Notes: a model not told the origin generated them from the sequence alone. DNA of 47,741 nt from Streptomyces hilarionis (GCF_024539675.1 NZ_JAHHIT010000079.1:1-47741), one strand, 5' to 3'; positions 1 through 8,368 are shown, counted from the stretch's first letter. Translations and numbers: made by a program.

Positions 1-1293
1 CACCCGGTTCCCCCGCGCTCCCCGCGCCCCCGTCCGGCGACGGCGTCGACGTCCCGGGGCGGCGACGGTGACGGGCAGGGCGCCGCTGCTCCGGTCGCTC
101 CCGCCCCTCCTGTCGCGCTGCCCGGCGACAGGCCCGTCGCTCGCCCCGTGGCGGCCGGGAGCGGTGCGGTCGGTGACGTCGCAGGCGGTGGCGGACGTCC
201 CGTCGTGGGGGCCGCGGCCGGTGCGGTCCGGCCGGCCCAACTGCCCCCGGCCCTGCCGTCGTTCGTCGGTCGGAGCGCCGAGACGCGGTGGCTGGAGGGC
301 GCCGTCGGCGCGGGCGCGGCGGTCGTGGTGGTCGGCGGCACGGCCGGCGTCGGCAAGAGCGCCCTCGTCGTGGAGTGGGCGCACCGGATCGCCGACCGCT
401 TCCCGGACGGGCAGCTGTACGTCCCGTTGCGCGGCTTCGACCGGGCGCGGCCGCCGGTGGAGCCCGGTGAGGCATTGCGCGGGCTGCTCACCGCGCTCGG
501 GGTCGTGCCGTCGCGCCTGCCGGCCGGCGTGGACGCCCTGGCCGGGCTGTACCGGACGCTGCTCACGGGCCGACGGGTCCTCGTGGTCCTGGACGACGCC
601 GCCGACACCGGCCAGGTCCGTGCGCTGCTGCCGGCCGCACCGGGCTGTACGGCGTTGGTGACGAGCCGTCGGGCCCTGCCGGGGCTGGTCGTCGCGGGGG
701 CCCGGGCGCTGTCCCTGGGGCCGCTGGACGCCGAGGACGCCCGGGCGGCGCTCGTCGCGCGGATCGGCGCGCAGCGGTCGGCCGCCGAGCCGGGAGCCGT
801 CGACGAGATCGCCGCCCGGTGCGGCCGGTTCCCCCTGGCGCTGGCCGCCGTCGCCGCGCGCGCCGCCGGCCGACGGGACTTCCCGCTCGCCGCGCTCGCC
901 GACGAACTGCGCGAGGCGCACGGCACCCTGGACGCCCTCCCGGCGCTCCGCGCGGCCCTGCTGGAGTCCTACCGGCGGCTGGCGCCGGACGCGGCGCGGC
1001 TGCTGCGTCTGCTGCCGCGACACGGCGAGGCGGATCCCGCCTCGGCAGTCGCGGCGGATCCCGCCCCGCCGACCGCCGCCGCTCTCCCTTCGTCGACGGC
1101 CACGGTCGTCACCCCGGCGGCGGTCGCGGATCTCGCCGGGCTGCCGGTGCGCCGGGCCCGGCTGCTGCTCGCCGCCCTGGCCGACGCCCATCTCCTCACC
1201 GAGCACGCGCCGGGCCGCTACATCCTCCCCGCTCTCGTGCGGGCCTTCGCCTCGGAACACCCCAGCGCGGGGGAAGCACCCGAGGACGTGTGA
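1..1293 (+). CDS. AfsR/SARP-type NB-ARC regulator, 5' end outside the window (partial)
   Basis: The frame is open from base 1 to the TGA at 1291-1293, so the gene begins upstream of the window. The visible part starts with a Pro/Ala-rich linker (to about base 250), then a P-loop NTPase of the NB-ARC/STAND type: Walker A GTAGVGKS near base 340-363, a Walker B-like VLVVLDDAAD near 580-606, and a later LVTSRR motif near 655-675. The C-terminus has a helical region typical of these regulators. In known members (AfsR family) a winged-helix plus BTAD DNA-binding part precedes the NTPase; here it would lie upstream, which is an inference. No tetratricopeptide repeats follow, so the C-terminus is short for an AfsR homologue. 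It is probably a transcription activator; its target cannot be seen. Confidence 0.75.
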   Translation, partial: HPVPPRSPRPRPATASTSRGGDGDGQGAAAPVAPAPPVALPGDRPVARPVAAGSGAVGDVAGGGGRPVVGAAAGAVRPAQLPPALPSFVGRSAETRWLEGAVGAGAAVVVVGGTAGVGKSALVVEWAHRIADRFPDGQLYVPLRGFDRARPPVEPGEALRGLLTALGVVPSRLPAGVDALAGLYRTLLTGRRVLVVLDDAADTGQVRALLPAAPGCTALVTSRRALPGLVVAGARALSLGPLDAEDARAALVARIGAQRSAAEPGAVDEIAARCGRFPLALAAVAARAAGRRDFPLAALADELREAHGTLDALPALRAALLESYRRLAPDAARLLRLLPRHGEADPASAVAADPAPPTAAALPSSTATVVTPAAVADLAGLPVRRARLLLAALADAHLLTEHAPGRYILPALVRAFASEHPSAGEAPEDV

Positions 1294-1304
1294 AGCGCTT
1301 TCAC
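1290..1304. promoter_or_regulatory. LacI-type operator-like palindrome upstream of the AraC gene
   Basis: Arms GTGAA (1290-1294) and TTCAC (1300-1304) flank a GCGCT centre and contain the 8-base palindrome AAGCGCTT (1293-1300). AGCGCT-centred palindromes are typical LacI/GalR-family operators in Streptomyces. The site overlaps the stop codon of the upstream regulator and lies 83 bases before the AraC-family start. Confidence 0.4.
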
Positions 1305-1386
1305 TTCGGTGTCACTCTTTTTGCACATCCGGCGGCCTACGGTCCACACGACATGAGCCACGGTTCCCCGGAGGCAACGGCGGAAG

Positions 1387-2325
1387 ATGCCCACCACGAG
1401 TTCTCTCACCTGTGACAGTCCCGGCGCCTTCGACCGGCGCACGCACCACGCGCCCCTGGGCGTCGACATCGTGCGGCAGGAGAAGTCGCCCGCCCGGCTG
1501 CCCGGCGACGCGACGCCGGACGCCGCCCACCGGCTGCTCGCCCGGGAGGACGGCGAGTACCTCTTCGTCGGCCTGCGCGGGGCCGGATCCGGCGGCCGCC
1601 CCGCCGGACCTGCCGGGCCCGGGCCCGCCGGGCTGTGGCTGGCGCCCGGCGACGTCTGTTTCTACGACGTCCGGCGCGCCCCCGCCCTCGCGTTCGGCGG
1701 GCCGTTCCGGGCGACGGTGTTCGTCGTCCCGGTCGAGCTGCTGGACCTGACGGAGCACGACGTGCGCAGGATCGTCCGGACGCCAGTCGCCCGCGCCTCA
1801 CGGCTCGGCGCCCTGCTGTCGCCGCTGCTGTCCGACCTCGCGCGGGCGGCCGCCGAGGCGCGCCCGCCGCTCGGCGAGTCGCTCGCCCGGAACGCGGTGA
1901 ACGTGCTGTCGACGCTCGCCGCCGAGCAGTTGGGCAGGGCCGCGCCGGCGGCGCCCGGGCCCACGGGCGCGCGGCCCCCGGTGCTGGCGCGGATCCTGGA
2001 GTACGTCGAACTGCATCTGCCGGAGCCGGACCTGTGTCCCGAGGGCATCGCCCGCGCCCACCACATCTCCGTGCGCTACCTGCACAAACTGTTCCAGGAC
2101 GAGGGCGCCACCGTCGGGCGGTGGATCCTGCGCCGCCGTCTGGAGGAGTGCCGGCGCGACCTGGCGCGGCACGGCCGGGGGAGCCGGACCATCGCCGCCG
2201 TCGCGGGACGGTGGGGATTCCTGAGCGCCACGCACTTCAGCCGGGTCTTCCGGACCGCCTACGGCATGTCCCCGCGCGAATGGCGGGACACCGCCGGACC
2301 GGTGCCGCGTTCCGCGCCGCACTGA
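1387..2325 (+). CDS. AraC-family transcriptional regulator
   Basis: 312 residues. The N-terminal half (about residues 20-190) resembles the cupin-like AraC-binding domain (a stretch reading LWLAPGDVCFYD, then a strand-rich core), which in this family usually senses a small molecule. Residues about 210-305 form the double helix-turn-helix: a first HTH around IARAHHISVRYLHKLF and a second around VAGRWGFLSATHFSRVFR, ending in the usual YGMSPREWR. The start is ATG 1387 with GGAGG at 1370-1374; spacing is a little long. It stands alone between a SARP remnant and an esterase on the same strand; the LacI-like site at 1290 may control it. The effector is unknown. Confidence 0.85.
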   Translation: MPTTSSLTCDSPGAFDRRTHHAPLGVDIVRQEKSPARLPGDATPDAAHRLLAREDGEYLFVGLRGAGSGGRPAGPAGPGPAGLWLAPGDVCFYDVRRAPALAFGGPFRATVFVVPVELLDLTEHDVRRIVRTPVARASRLGALLSPLLSDLARAAAEARPPLGESLARNAVNVLSTLAAEQLGRAAPAAPGPTGARPPVLARILEYVELHLPEPDLCPEGIARAHHISVRYLHKLFQDEGATVGRWILRRRLEECRRDLARHGRGSRTIAAVAGRWGFLSATHFSRVFRTAYGMSPREWRDTAGPVPRSAPH

Positions 2326-2350
2326 GCCGCACTGAGCCGCACTGAGCCGC
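2321..2350 (+). repeat. Three tandem copies of a 10-bp unit at the end of the AraC gene
   Basis: ACTGAGCCGC occurs three times head to tail; the first copy contains the TGA stop of the AraC gene, so the stop codon is repeated. A GTCCGCCC-type short repeat follows at about 2357-2384. Probably replication slippage; no function is evident. Confidence 0.8.
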
Positions 2351-2482
2351 ACCGGCGTCCGTCCGCCCGTCCGCCCGTCCGCTCGGGGGCCGGTCCGCGC
2401 CGTCCGTCCCGCGAGCGGCGCGTGCTCCCCCGGCGACCGGGTCCGTGCGCTGACGGAACACCGCCCGTGCACCGGTGGACAA

Positions 2483-2512
2483 AGCGTGGCAGCGTGGCAG
2501 ATCTAGCGTGGC
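2483..2512 (+). repeat. Three direct repeats AGCGTGGC before the esterase gene
   Basis: Copies at 2483-2490, 2491-2498 and 2505-2512, the last separated by 6 bases. They lie 40-70 bases upstream of the esterase start, where a promoter is expected, so they might be half-sites for a regulator; chance slippage is also possible. Confidence 0.35.
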
Positions 2513-2551
2513 GGGGCACGACAGCGCACACCGAGAACAGCAGGAGATGCC

Positions 2552-3520
2552 ATGTCCGACGTCGTCGAGCCGGTCACGCCGGTGCTCGAACCGGAGGCCG
2601 CGGCGTTCGCCGAGGCGACCGCCAACCCGCCCTACCTCTTCGACCTGCCTCCGGCCGAGGGACGCAAGGCCGTCGACGAGGTCCAGTCCGGCGAGGTCGA
2701 CAAGCCCGAGGTCGACGAGGAGTGGATCACCGTCTCCGGCGGTCCCACGGGCAGCGTCCGCGCCCGCGTCGTCAGGCCGGCCGGCGCCCAGGGCGCTCTG
2801 CCGGTGATCCTGTACATCCACGGCGCGGGCTGGGTGTTCGGCAACGCCCACACCCACGACCGGCTGGTGCGCGAGCTCGCCGTCGGCGCCGGCGCCGCGG
2901 TCGTCTTCCCCGAGTACGACCTCTCGCCCGAGGCCCGCTACCCGGTCGCCATCGAGCAGAACTTCACCGTCGCCCGGTGGATCGTCGAGCAGGGCGCCTC
3001 CCAGGGCCTCGACGGCGGCCGGCTGGCCGTGGCCGGCGACTCCGTCGGCGGCAACATGACCGCCGCCCTCACCCTCATGGCCAAGGAGCGCGGCGGCGTC
3101 CCGCTGGTCCAGCAGGTGCTGTTCTACCCGGTGACCGACGCGAGCTTCGACACCGGCTCCTACCGCCAGTTCGCCGAGGGCTACTTCCTGCGCCGCGACG
3201 GCATGCAGTGGTTCTGGGACCAGTACACGACCGACGAGGCCGAGCGCGCCCAGATCACCGCCTCCCCGCTGCGCGCCACCGCCGAGCAGCTCGCGGGCCT
3301 GCCGCCGGCGCTGATCATCACCGGCGAGGCCGACGTGCTGCGCGACGAGGGCGAGGCGTACGCGAACAAGCTGCGCGCGGCCGGTGTGCCGGTCACCGCC
3401 GTGCGGTTCCAGGGGATCATCCACGACTTCGTGATGCTGAACGCCCTGCGCCCGACCCACGCCGCCGAGGCCGCCATCACCCTGGCCGTCGGCGCCCTGC
3501 GCGACGCCCTGCACGTCTGA
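2552..3520 (+). CDS. HSL-family alpha/beta hydrolase (esterase/lipase)
   Basis: 322 residues, start ATG 2552 with AGGAG six bases upstream. The hormone-sensitive-lipase family signature is clear: HGAGW (an HGGG-like oxyanion motif) near residue 90, the nucleophile Ser in GDSVGG near residue 165, the catalytic Asp in TGEADVLRDEG and the catalytic His in IIHDF near residue 290. These enzymes are cytoplasmic carboxylesterases acting on short or medium acyl esters; no signal peptide is present. The natural substrate cannot be deduced. A decayed second hydrolase follows at once (3543-4099), so the pair may once have been an operon. Confidence 0.88.
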   Translation: MSDVVEPVTPVLEPEAAAFAEATANPPYLFDLPPAEGRKAVDEVQSGEVDKPEVDEEWITVSGGPTGSVRARVVRPAGAQGALPVILYIHGAGWVFGNAHTHDRLVRELAVGAGAAVVFPEYDLSPEARYPVAIEQNFTVARWIVEQGASQGLDGGRLAVAGDSVGGNMTAALTLMAKERGGVPLVQQVLFYPVTDASFDTGSYRQFAEGYFLRRDGMQWFWDQYTTDEAERAQITASPLRATAEQLAGLPPALIITGEADVLRDEGEAYANKLRAAGVPVTAVRFQGIIHDFVMLNALRPTHAAEAAITLAVGALRDALHV

Positions 3521-3542
3521 GCCCTCGGGAGAGAGAGCACCC

Positions 3543-4099
3543 CTCACCGCCGTCCCCGCCGTCGTCCTGGCCCACGGCGCGTTCGCCGACGCGGGCAGCC
3601 GGTCCGGCGTCATCGCCGACCTGCGGGAGCGGGGCGCCAGGTGGTCCGGGTGGGCCACTCCTGCGGCACCGCCGTCATCACCGTGGCCGGCGCCGCGGAG
3701 GACGTCGTCGGTCTCGTCCACCTCGTCGCCCACGTGCTGGAGGAGGGCGAGAGCCTCGGCGAGTTGCAGGGCCGCTTCCCGCTCTCGCCGCCGGCCGGGA
3801 GCCTCCGCGGTGGACGTACCCGGTGCCGGGCGGAGACCGGGCGGTCGAGGTGACGAGCGCCGAGGACGCCTCCCCGTCGGTGTTCGCCGCCGACGTGCCC
3901 GCGACCGCGGCGGCCTGGCGGACCGAGCCGTCGTGGGCGCTGGTCGCCGGAGCGGACGAGGCGATCGACCCCGAGGCGGAGCGCTTCGGCGCCCGGGGCG
4001 ACGGTCGTCGAGCTCGACGGCGCGTCGCACGCGGTGGCCCTGTCCCGGCCGAAGGCCGTCGCCGACCTGGTCGGCGACGCGGTGCGCGCGACGAGCTGA
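3543..4099 (+). pseudogene. Decayed alpha/beta hydrolase (frameshifts and deletions)
   Basis: The remnant can be followed through changing frames. 3543-~3640 reads VLAHGAFADAGS...VIADLRERG; a shift then gives VRVGHSCGTAVIT and DEGES-like text to about 3810; a further frame gives VFAADVPATAAAWRTEPSWALVAGADEAI to about 4000; a last shift restores ATVVELDGASHAVALSRP and the stop at 4097-4099. The order matches a common Streptomyces alpha/beta hydrolase (oxyanion HG, Ser in GHSxG, late Asp, His in SHAV). The stretch between the first strand and the nucleophile elbow, and part of the cap, are missing. No start codon is left, although a purine-rich RBS-like run (3529-3537) remains. It cannot make a working enzyme unless the sequence has errors. 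Confidence 0.75.
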
Positions 4100-4108
4100 C
4101 GAACCGGC

Positions 4109-4140
4109 AGCCGTGGGACGGCCGAGCCGTGGGACGGCCG
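4109..4140 (+). repeat. 16-bp tandem duplication beside the terminator
   Basis: AGCCGTGGGACGGCCG is present twice without a gap (4109-4124, 4125-4140). The second copy supplies the first bases of the terminator stem that follows. Confidence 0.8.
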
Positions 4141-4174
4141 CGCGGACGTGACCCCTGTGCACGTCCGCGCGGCC
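4136..4174. terminator. Strong hairpin terminator between converging units
   Basis: A perfect 15-bp stem (4136-4150 with 4160-4174) and a 9-base loop, with no T-tract, as is usual in Streptomyces. It separates the hydrolase remnant from the converging epimerase gene and could serve both strands. Confidence 0.7.
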
Positions 4175-4277
4175 GCGCACGGCCGCCGGGTCCACGGCGG
4201 TCGTGCGGTCCGTGCCCCCGGCGGTCCCGGGCCCTCGGACGGCCCTGGGCGTCGCCCCGGGCCCGTGTCGTCCGCCG

Positions 4278-5219
4278 TCAGCGGGCGCGCACCCGCCGGA
4301 CGAGGTCGGCCGCCGCGTCCGGCCACTCGGGGCGCTCGAAGGCGAAGCCGGCGTCGAGCAGCCGGCCGGGGACGACGCGCCGGCTCTTGAGGAGCAGCTC
4401 GGTGTCCGAGCGCAGGGCGAAGGCGCCGAGCTCGGCCATCCACCGGGTCGCGGGCAGGCCTGCCCGGACGCCCCACGCCTCGCGCAGCGCGCGCATGAAG
4501 GCGCGGTGCGGCAGGGGCGAGGGGGCGGCGAGGTTCACCGGCCCGTCCAGGTCGTCGCGGGCGACGAGGAACTCGACGGCGCGGACGAAGTCGTCGTCGT
4601 GGATCCACGAGACGTACTGCGCGCCGCCCGCGACCGGGCCGCCCAGTCCGAGCCGGGCCAGCCGCAGCAGGACGTCGAACACCCCGCCCCGGTCCGGGCT
4701 CATCACCATCGCGGACCGCAGCGCCACCTTGCGGGTGCCCGGGGTGTCGGCCCTCTCCTGCTCCCGCTCCCACGCCCGCGCGATGTCGACGCTGTAGCCC
4801 CAGTACGCCGGGACGCCGGGCTCGTCGCCGCCGATCACGCCGGTGGCCTCGTCGTTGGGGGCGTCGAACCGGTGGGCGTAGACGGTGGCGGTGCTCATCT
4901 GGAGCCAGACCTTCGGCGGCCGCGCGGCCGCGGCGATCGCCTCGCCCACGACCCGCGCCGAGTCCACCCGCGAGTCCATCATCGCCTTGAGGTTGACGGG
5001 CGTGTAGCGGCAGCTGACGCTGCGGCCGGCCAGGTTGACGACGGCGTCGCTGCCGTCGACCGCCTCGGTCCAGGGGCCGGGCGTCCTGCCGTCCCACAGG
5101 ATCTCGCCGTGGCCCGCGGGCCGCCGGCTCAGCACCACGACCTCGTGTCCGGCCGCGGTCAGCGCACGGCGCAGAACGGTCCCCACCTGCCCGGTTCCCC
5201 CGGGCAGCACGATCTTCAC
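4278..5219 (-). CDS. NAD(P)-binding epimerase-like protein (TIGR01777/SDR39U1-type)
   Basis: 313 residues from the GTG at 5219, chosen because GAGGGGG lies seven bases upstream; another in-frame GTG at 5243 lacks this spacing. The N-terminus has the Rossmann glycine motif PGGTGQVG. Later text such as DAVVNLAGRSV and MSTATVYAHR is typical of atypical extended short-chain dehydrogenases of the SulA/TIGR01777 group, whose substrates are mostly unknown. The usual active-site YxxxK is not clear, as is common in this group. The protein is cytoplasmic. The perfect palindrome at 5260-5275 lies 41 bases upstream of the start, so repression by a TetR-type protein is likely. Confidence 0.82.
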   Translation of the reverse strand: MKIVLPGGTGQVGTVLRRALTAAGHEVVVLSRRPAGHGEILWDGRTPGPWTEAVDGSDAVVNLAGRSVSCRYTPVNLKAMMDSRVDSARVVGEAIAAAARPPKVWLQMSTATVYAHRFDAPNDEATGVIGGDEPGVPAYWGYSVDIARAWEREQERADTPGTRKVALRSAMVMSPDRGGVFDVLLRLARLGLGGPVAGGAQYVSWIHDDDFVRAVEFLVARDDLDGPVNLAAPSPLPHRAFMRALREAWGVRAGLPATRWMAELGAFALRSDTELLLKSRRVVPGRLLDAGFAFERPEWPDAAADLVRRVRAR

Positions 5220-5259
5220 GAGAAGGCCCCCTCTCTGTCGCACAGGACCCTACCCCTTA

Positions 5260-5275
5260 TTTGAACGTGTTCAAA
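5260..5275. promoter_or_regulatory. TetR-type operator in a divergent intergenic region
   Basis: TTTGAACGTGTTCAAA: 7-base arms TTTGAAC/GTTCAAA around a GT centre. It is strikingly AT-rich for this genome and is of the size and form bound by TetR-family dimers. It lies between the epimerase gene (minus strand) and the discoidin-domain gene (plus strand), whose operon ends in a TetR gene (7698-8333), an obvious candidate regulator. The rest of the 5220-5602 gap contains only a promoter-like pair at 5482. Confidence 0.65.
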
Positions 5276-5481
5276 ACATGCGGGTGGGCGACATCCCGGC
5301 GGCTCCGTGTTCCGGCCCTGAGGTGAGCGGGCGCCTCGCCGGCGCCGTGCGGATCGCGAGGGCGTCCGGGAGCCGGCCGACGCCCGCGCGGAGGGCGTTC
5401 GCCGGTCGGCGGCGTCAACCGGCGGGCGGAGCAGGGGGATTGGTCCCGGCCCGGGGTCATCAGGTCAAGCGTCCCGGACCC

Positions 5482-5510
5482 TTGACTCGAAGGGAGTCTG
5501 TCGCGATCCT
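5482..5510 (+). promoter_or_regulatory. Possible sigma-70-type promoter for the 5603 operon
   Basis: TTGACT (5482-5487), 17 bases, then GATCCT (5505-5510). The -35 box is good and the -10 box is weak. The position, about 90 bases before the GTG start, is suitable. Confidence 0.35.
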
Positions 5511-5602
5511 CGTCCCACTATCTTGCGCCGGTCATGACAACTGGAGGGCGGGCGGAACGCCCCCGTCGACCGCGCCTGCACCCCGACCGAAGGACGTGGG
5601 CC

Positions 5603-7663
5603 GTGACCGTGACCGGACGCCCGTACCGCAGACGCCGAGACGCCACCGTCGTCTCGCTCCTCCTCCTCGTGCTCGCGGCGGTCCTCGGCCCCACGCCCAG
5701 CTCGGCGGCCGGCTCGGACTGGTGGACGCCGACGGCCAGGCCGAATCCCGACTCGCAGATCGGCGTCACCGGCGAACCGTTCACCGGGACCGACTCCGCA
5801 GGCGACGTGCGCGGGTTCGTCGACGCCCACAACCACCTGTTCTCCAACGAGGCCTTCGGCGGACGCCTGATCTGCGGGAAGGTCTTCTCCGAGGCCGGCA
5901 TCGCCGACGCGCTCAAGGACTGTCCCGAGCACTACCCGGACGGCACCCTCGCGATCTTCGACTACATCACCCACGGCGGCGACGGCAAGCACGACCCGAC
6001 CGGCTGGCCGACGTTCAAGGACTGGCCGGCCTACGACTCCATGACCCACCAGGCGAACTACTACGCCTGGGTCGAGCGGGCCTGGCGCGGCGGACAGCGG
6101 GTGCTCGTCAACGACCTCGTCACCAACGGCATGATCTGCTCCGTCTACCCCTTCAAGGACCGCAGCTGCGACGAGATGACCTCGATCCGGTTGCAGGCGA
6201 AGCTGGCCTACGACCTCCAGGCCTACGTCGACAAGCAGTACGGCGGCGCCGGAAAGGGCTGGTTCCGCATCGTCCTCGACAGCGCCCAGGCCCGCGACGT
6301 CATCAAGCAGGGCAAGCTCGCCGTCGTCCTGGGCGTCGAGACCTCCGAGCCGTTCGGCTGCAAGCAGATCCTCGACATCGCGCAGTGCAGCAGGTCCGAC
6401 ATCGACAAGGGACTGGACGAGCTGTACTCCCTGGGCGTGCGCAGCATGTTCCTGTGCCACAAGTTCGACAACGCGCTGTGCGGCGTCCGCTTCGACGAGG
6501 GCGGCCTCGGGACGGCCATCAACGTCGGCCAGTTCCTGTCGACGGGCACCTTCTGGAAGACCGAGAAGTGCACCGGTCCGCAGCACGACAACCCCATCGG
6601 CACCGCCGCCTCCAAGGCGGAGGCGGACCTGCCCGCGGGCACCCGCGTCCCGTCCTACGACGCCGACGCGCAGTGCAACACCCGCGGCCTCACCGCGCTC
6701 GGCGAGTACGCGGCGCGCGGCATGATGAAACGCAAGATGATGCTGGAGATCGACCACATGAGCGTCAAGGCCGTCGGCCGGGTGCTCGACATCCTCCAGG
6801 CCGCGTCCTACCCGGGCGTCATCTCCTCGCACAGCTGGATGGACCTGGACTGGACCGAGCGGGTCTACGGCCTCGGCGGCTTCGTCGCCCAGTACATGCA
6901 CGGCTCGCAGGGGTTCGTCGCGGAGGCGCAGCGCACCAAGGCGCTGCGGGACAAGTACGGCGTCGGCTACGGCTACGGCACCGACTTCAACGGCATCGGC
7001 GACCACCCCGCCCCGCGCGGCGCCGACGCGGCGGACAAGGTGACCTACCCGTTCCGCAGCGCCGACGGCGGCTCCGTCGTCGACCGGCTGACGACCGGCT
7101 CGCGCACCTTCGACGTCAACACCGACGGCGCCGCCCACGTCGGCATGATCCCGGACTGGATCGAGGACATCCGCCGCGTCGGCGGCCAGGACGTGGTGAA
7201 GGACCTGCTGCGGGGCGCCGAGTCCTACCTCGACACCTGGGGCGCCTCCGAGCGGCACCAGGCGGGGACCAACCTCGCCAAGGGGGCCGCGGCGACGGCC
7301 AGTTCGTCGGAGTCCAACCCGTTCACCAGCTACCGGCCGGACCGGGCGGTGGACGGCGACACGGACACCCGCTGGGCCAGCGACTGGAGCGACGACCAGT
7401 GGCTGAGCATCGACCTGGGCGCCACCAACCTCGTCAAGCGCGTCACCCTCGACTGGGAGCGCGCGTACGGCAAGGCCTACCGCATCGAGCTCTCCACCGA
7501 CGGGACGAACTGGCAGACCGCCTGGTCCACCGCGTCGGGCGACGGCGGCCTCGACACGGCCTCCTTCACCGGCACGCCGGCCCGCTACGTCCGGGTGCAC
7601 GGTCTGAGCCGCGGCACCGACTGGGGATACTCCCTGCACGAGGTGGGCGTCTACAGCAGCTGA
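5603..7663 (+). CDS. Secreted metallo-amidohydrolase-like protein with C-terminal discoidin (F5/8 type C) domain
   Basis: 686 residues from GTG 5603, preferred because GAAGGA (5589-5594) lies eight bases upstream; an ATG at 5534 has no RBS and would bury the signal peptide. The N-terminus has Arg residues, a hydrophobic run SLLLLVLAAVLG and an Ala cleavage region, so export by Sec is likely. The central 500 residues look like an amidohydrolase/membrane-dipeptidase barrel: VDAHNHLF early, GVETSE, LEIDHMS, ISSHSW and GTDFNG later supply metal-ligand-like His/Asp residues. The last 140 residues (from about NLAKGAAATASSS) are a galactose-binding-like discoidin domain of the CBM32 type. The substrate is unknown. 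A TetR gene follows after 34 bases and is probably cotranscribed. Confidence 0.75.
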   Translation: MTVTGRPYRRRRDATVVSLLLLVLAAVLGPTPSSAAGSDWWTPTARPNPDSQIGVTGEPFTGTDSAGDVRGFVDAHNHLFSNEAFGGRLICGKVFSEAGIADALKDCPEHYPDGTLAIFDYITHGGDGKHDPTGWPTFKDWPAYDSMTHQANYYAWVERAWRGGQRVLVNDLVTNGMICSVYPFKDRSCDEMTSIRLQAKLAYDLQAYVDKQYGGAGKGWFRIVLDSAQARDVIKQGKLAVVLGVETSEPFGCKQILDIAQCSRSDIDKGLDELYSLGVRSMFLCHKFDNALCGVRFDEGGLGTAINVGQFLSTGTFWKTEKCTGPQHDNPIGTAASKAEADLPAGTRVPSYDADAQCNTRGLTALGEYAARGMMKRKMMLEIDHMSVKAVGRVLDILQAASYPGVISSHSWMDLDWTERVYGLGGFVAQYMHGSQGFVAEAQRTKALRDKYGVGYGYGTDFNGIGDHPAPRGADAADKVTYPFRSADGGSVVDRLTTGSRTFDVNTDGAAHVGMIPDWIEDIRRVGGQDVVKDLLRGAESYLDTWGASERHQAGTNLAKGAAATASSSESNPFTSYRPDRAVDGDTDTRWASDWSDDQWLSIDLGATNLVKRVTLDWERAYGKAYRIELSTDGTNWQTAWSTASGDGGLDTASFTGTPARYVRVHGLSRGTDWGYSLHEVGVYSS

Positions 7664-7697
7664 CGGCCGCCGCACGACGAACGCGAAGGACACGCTC

Positions 7698-8333
7698 ATG
7701 GCACGGATGCCGTCGGCCGAACGGCGCCGTCAGCTGACCGAAGCGGCGATCAGGGTCATGACCCGGGACGGCGTCGCCAAGACGACGACCCGGGCGATCG
7801 CCGCCGAGGCGGGCGTGTCCCTCAGCGTCTTCCACTACTGCTTCGACTCCAAGCAGGCCCTGGTGGAGTCCGTCATCACCACCATCACCGACCACTCCGT
7901 GACCCTGGTCGAGGAGGCCCTGCGCCCCAGGGCCACCCTCGAGGACACCGTCAGGGCCGGCTTCCGGGCCTACTGGGACCATGTGCGCGCGCACCCCGAC
8001 GAGCACATGCTGACCTACGAACTCACCCAGTACGCCCTGCGCCAGCCCGGGTTCGAGCACCTGGCGCGCCGTCAGCACGAGATGTACGGCGAGGCCTACA
8101 CCGACCTCATCGAACAGCTCCGCGCCGGCATGGACCTCGAACTGCGGGTGCCCGTCACCGTGCTCGCCCGCTACCTGGCCGCGATGACCGACGGCCTGAC
8201 CCTCAACTACCTCGTGCTCGGCGAGGAGGCCGCCTGGACCGGCGTCCTGGACACGGTCACCGCGCACATCGCCTCCCTCGTGCTGGCCGACGGGCCGGCC
8301 GGGGCGTCGCCGCCGGAGGAGGCGCCTCGGTGA
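7698..8333 (+). CDS. TetR-family transcriptional regulator
   Basis: 211 residues, start ATG 7698 with GAAGGA upstream. Residues about 8-55 are the TetR helix-turn-helix (AAIRVMTRDGVAKTTTRAIAAEAGVSLSVFHYCFDSKQAL). The rest is helical, as expected for the ligand-binding and dimerisation domain. It follows the secreted amidohydrolase gene by 34 bases, so it is probably part of the same transcript and may repress its own operon through the palindrome at 5260. The ligand is unknown. It converges on the phosphatase gene with only 19 bases between them. Confidence 0.88.
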   Translation: MARMPSAERRRQLTEAAIRVMTRDGVAKTTTRAIAAEAGVSLSVFHYCFDSKQALVESVITTITDHSVTLVEEALRPRATLEDTVRAGFRAYWDHVRAHPDEHMLTYELTQYALRQPGFEHLARRQHEMYGEAYTDLIEQLRAGMDLELRVPVTVLARYLAAMTDGLTLNYLVLGEEAAWTGVLDTVTAHIASLVLADGPAGASPPEEAPR

Positions 8334-8339
8334 ACGGCC

Positions 8340-8368
8340 GGCCACGGCTCCCTCAGGAAGCCGTGGCC
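8340..8368. terminator. Bidirectional terminator between TetR and phosphatase genes
   Basis: A 10-bp stem (8340-8349 with 8359-8368) and a 9-base loop. The loop contains the stop codon of the converging phosphatase gene, so its hairpin forms partly from coding sequence. Confidence 0.6.

Noticed and set aside
2237..4195. A 652-codon minus-strand frame covering the esterase and the hydrolase remnant
   Set aside because: It runs opposite an HSL-family enzyme with all catalytic motifs intact; its own translation has no recognisable domain.
5465..7699. A 744-codon minus-strand frame opposite the discoidin-domain gene
   Set aside because: No domain and no RBS; the plus-strand protein has a signal peptide, metal motifs and a known C-terminal domain.
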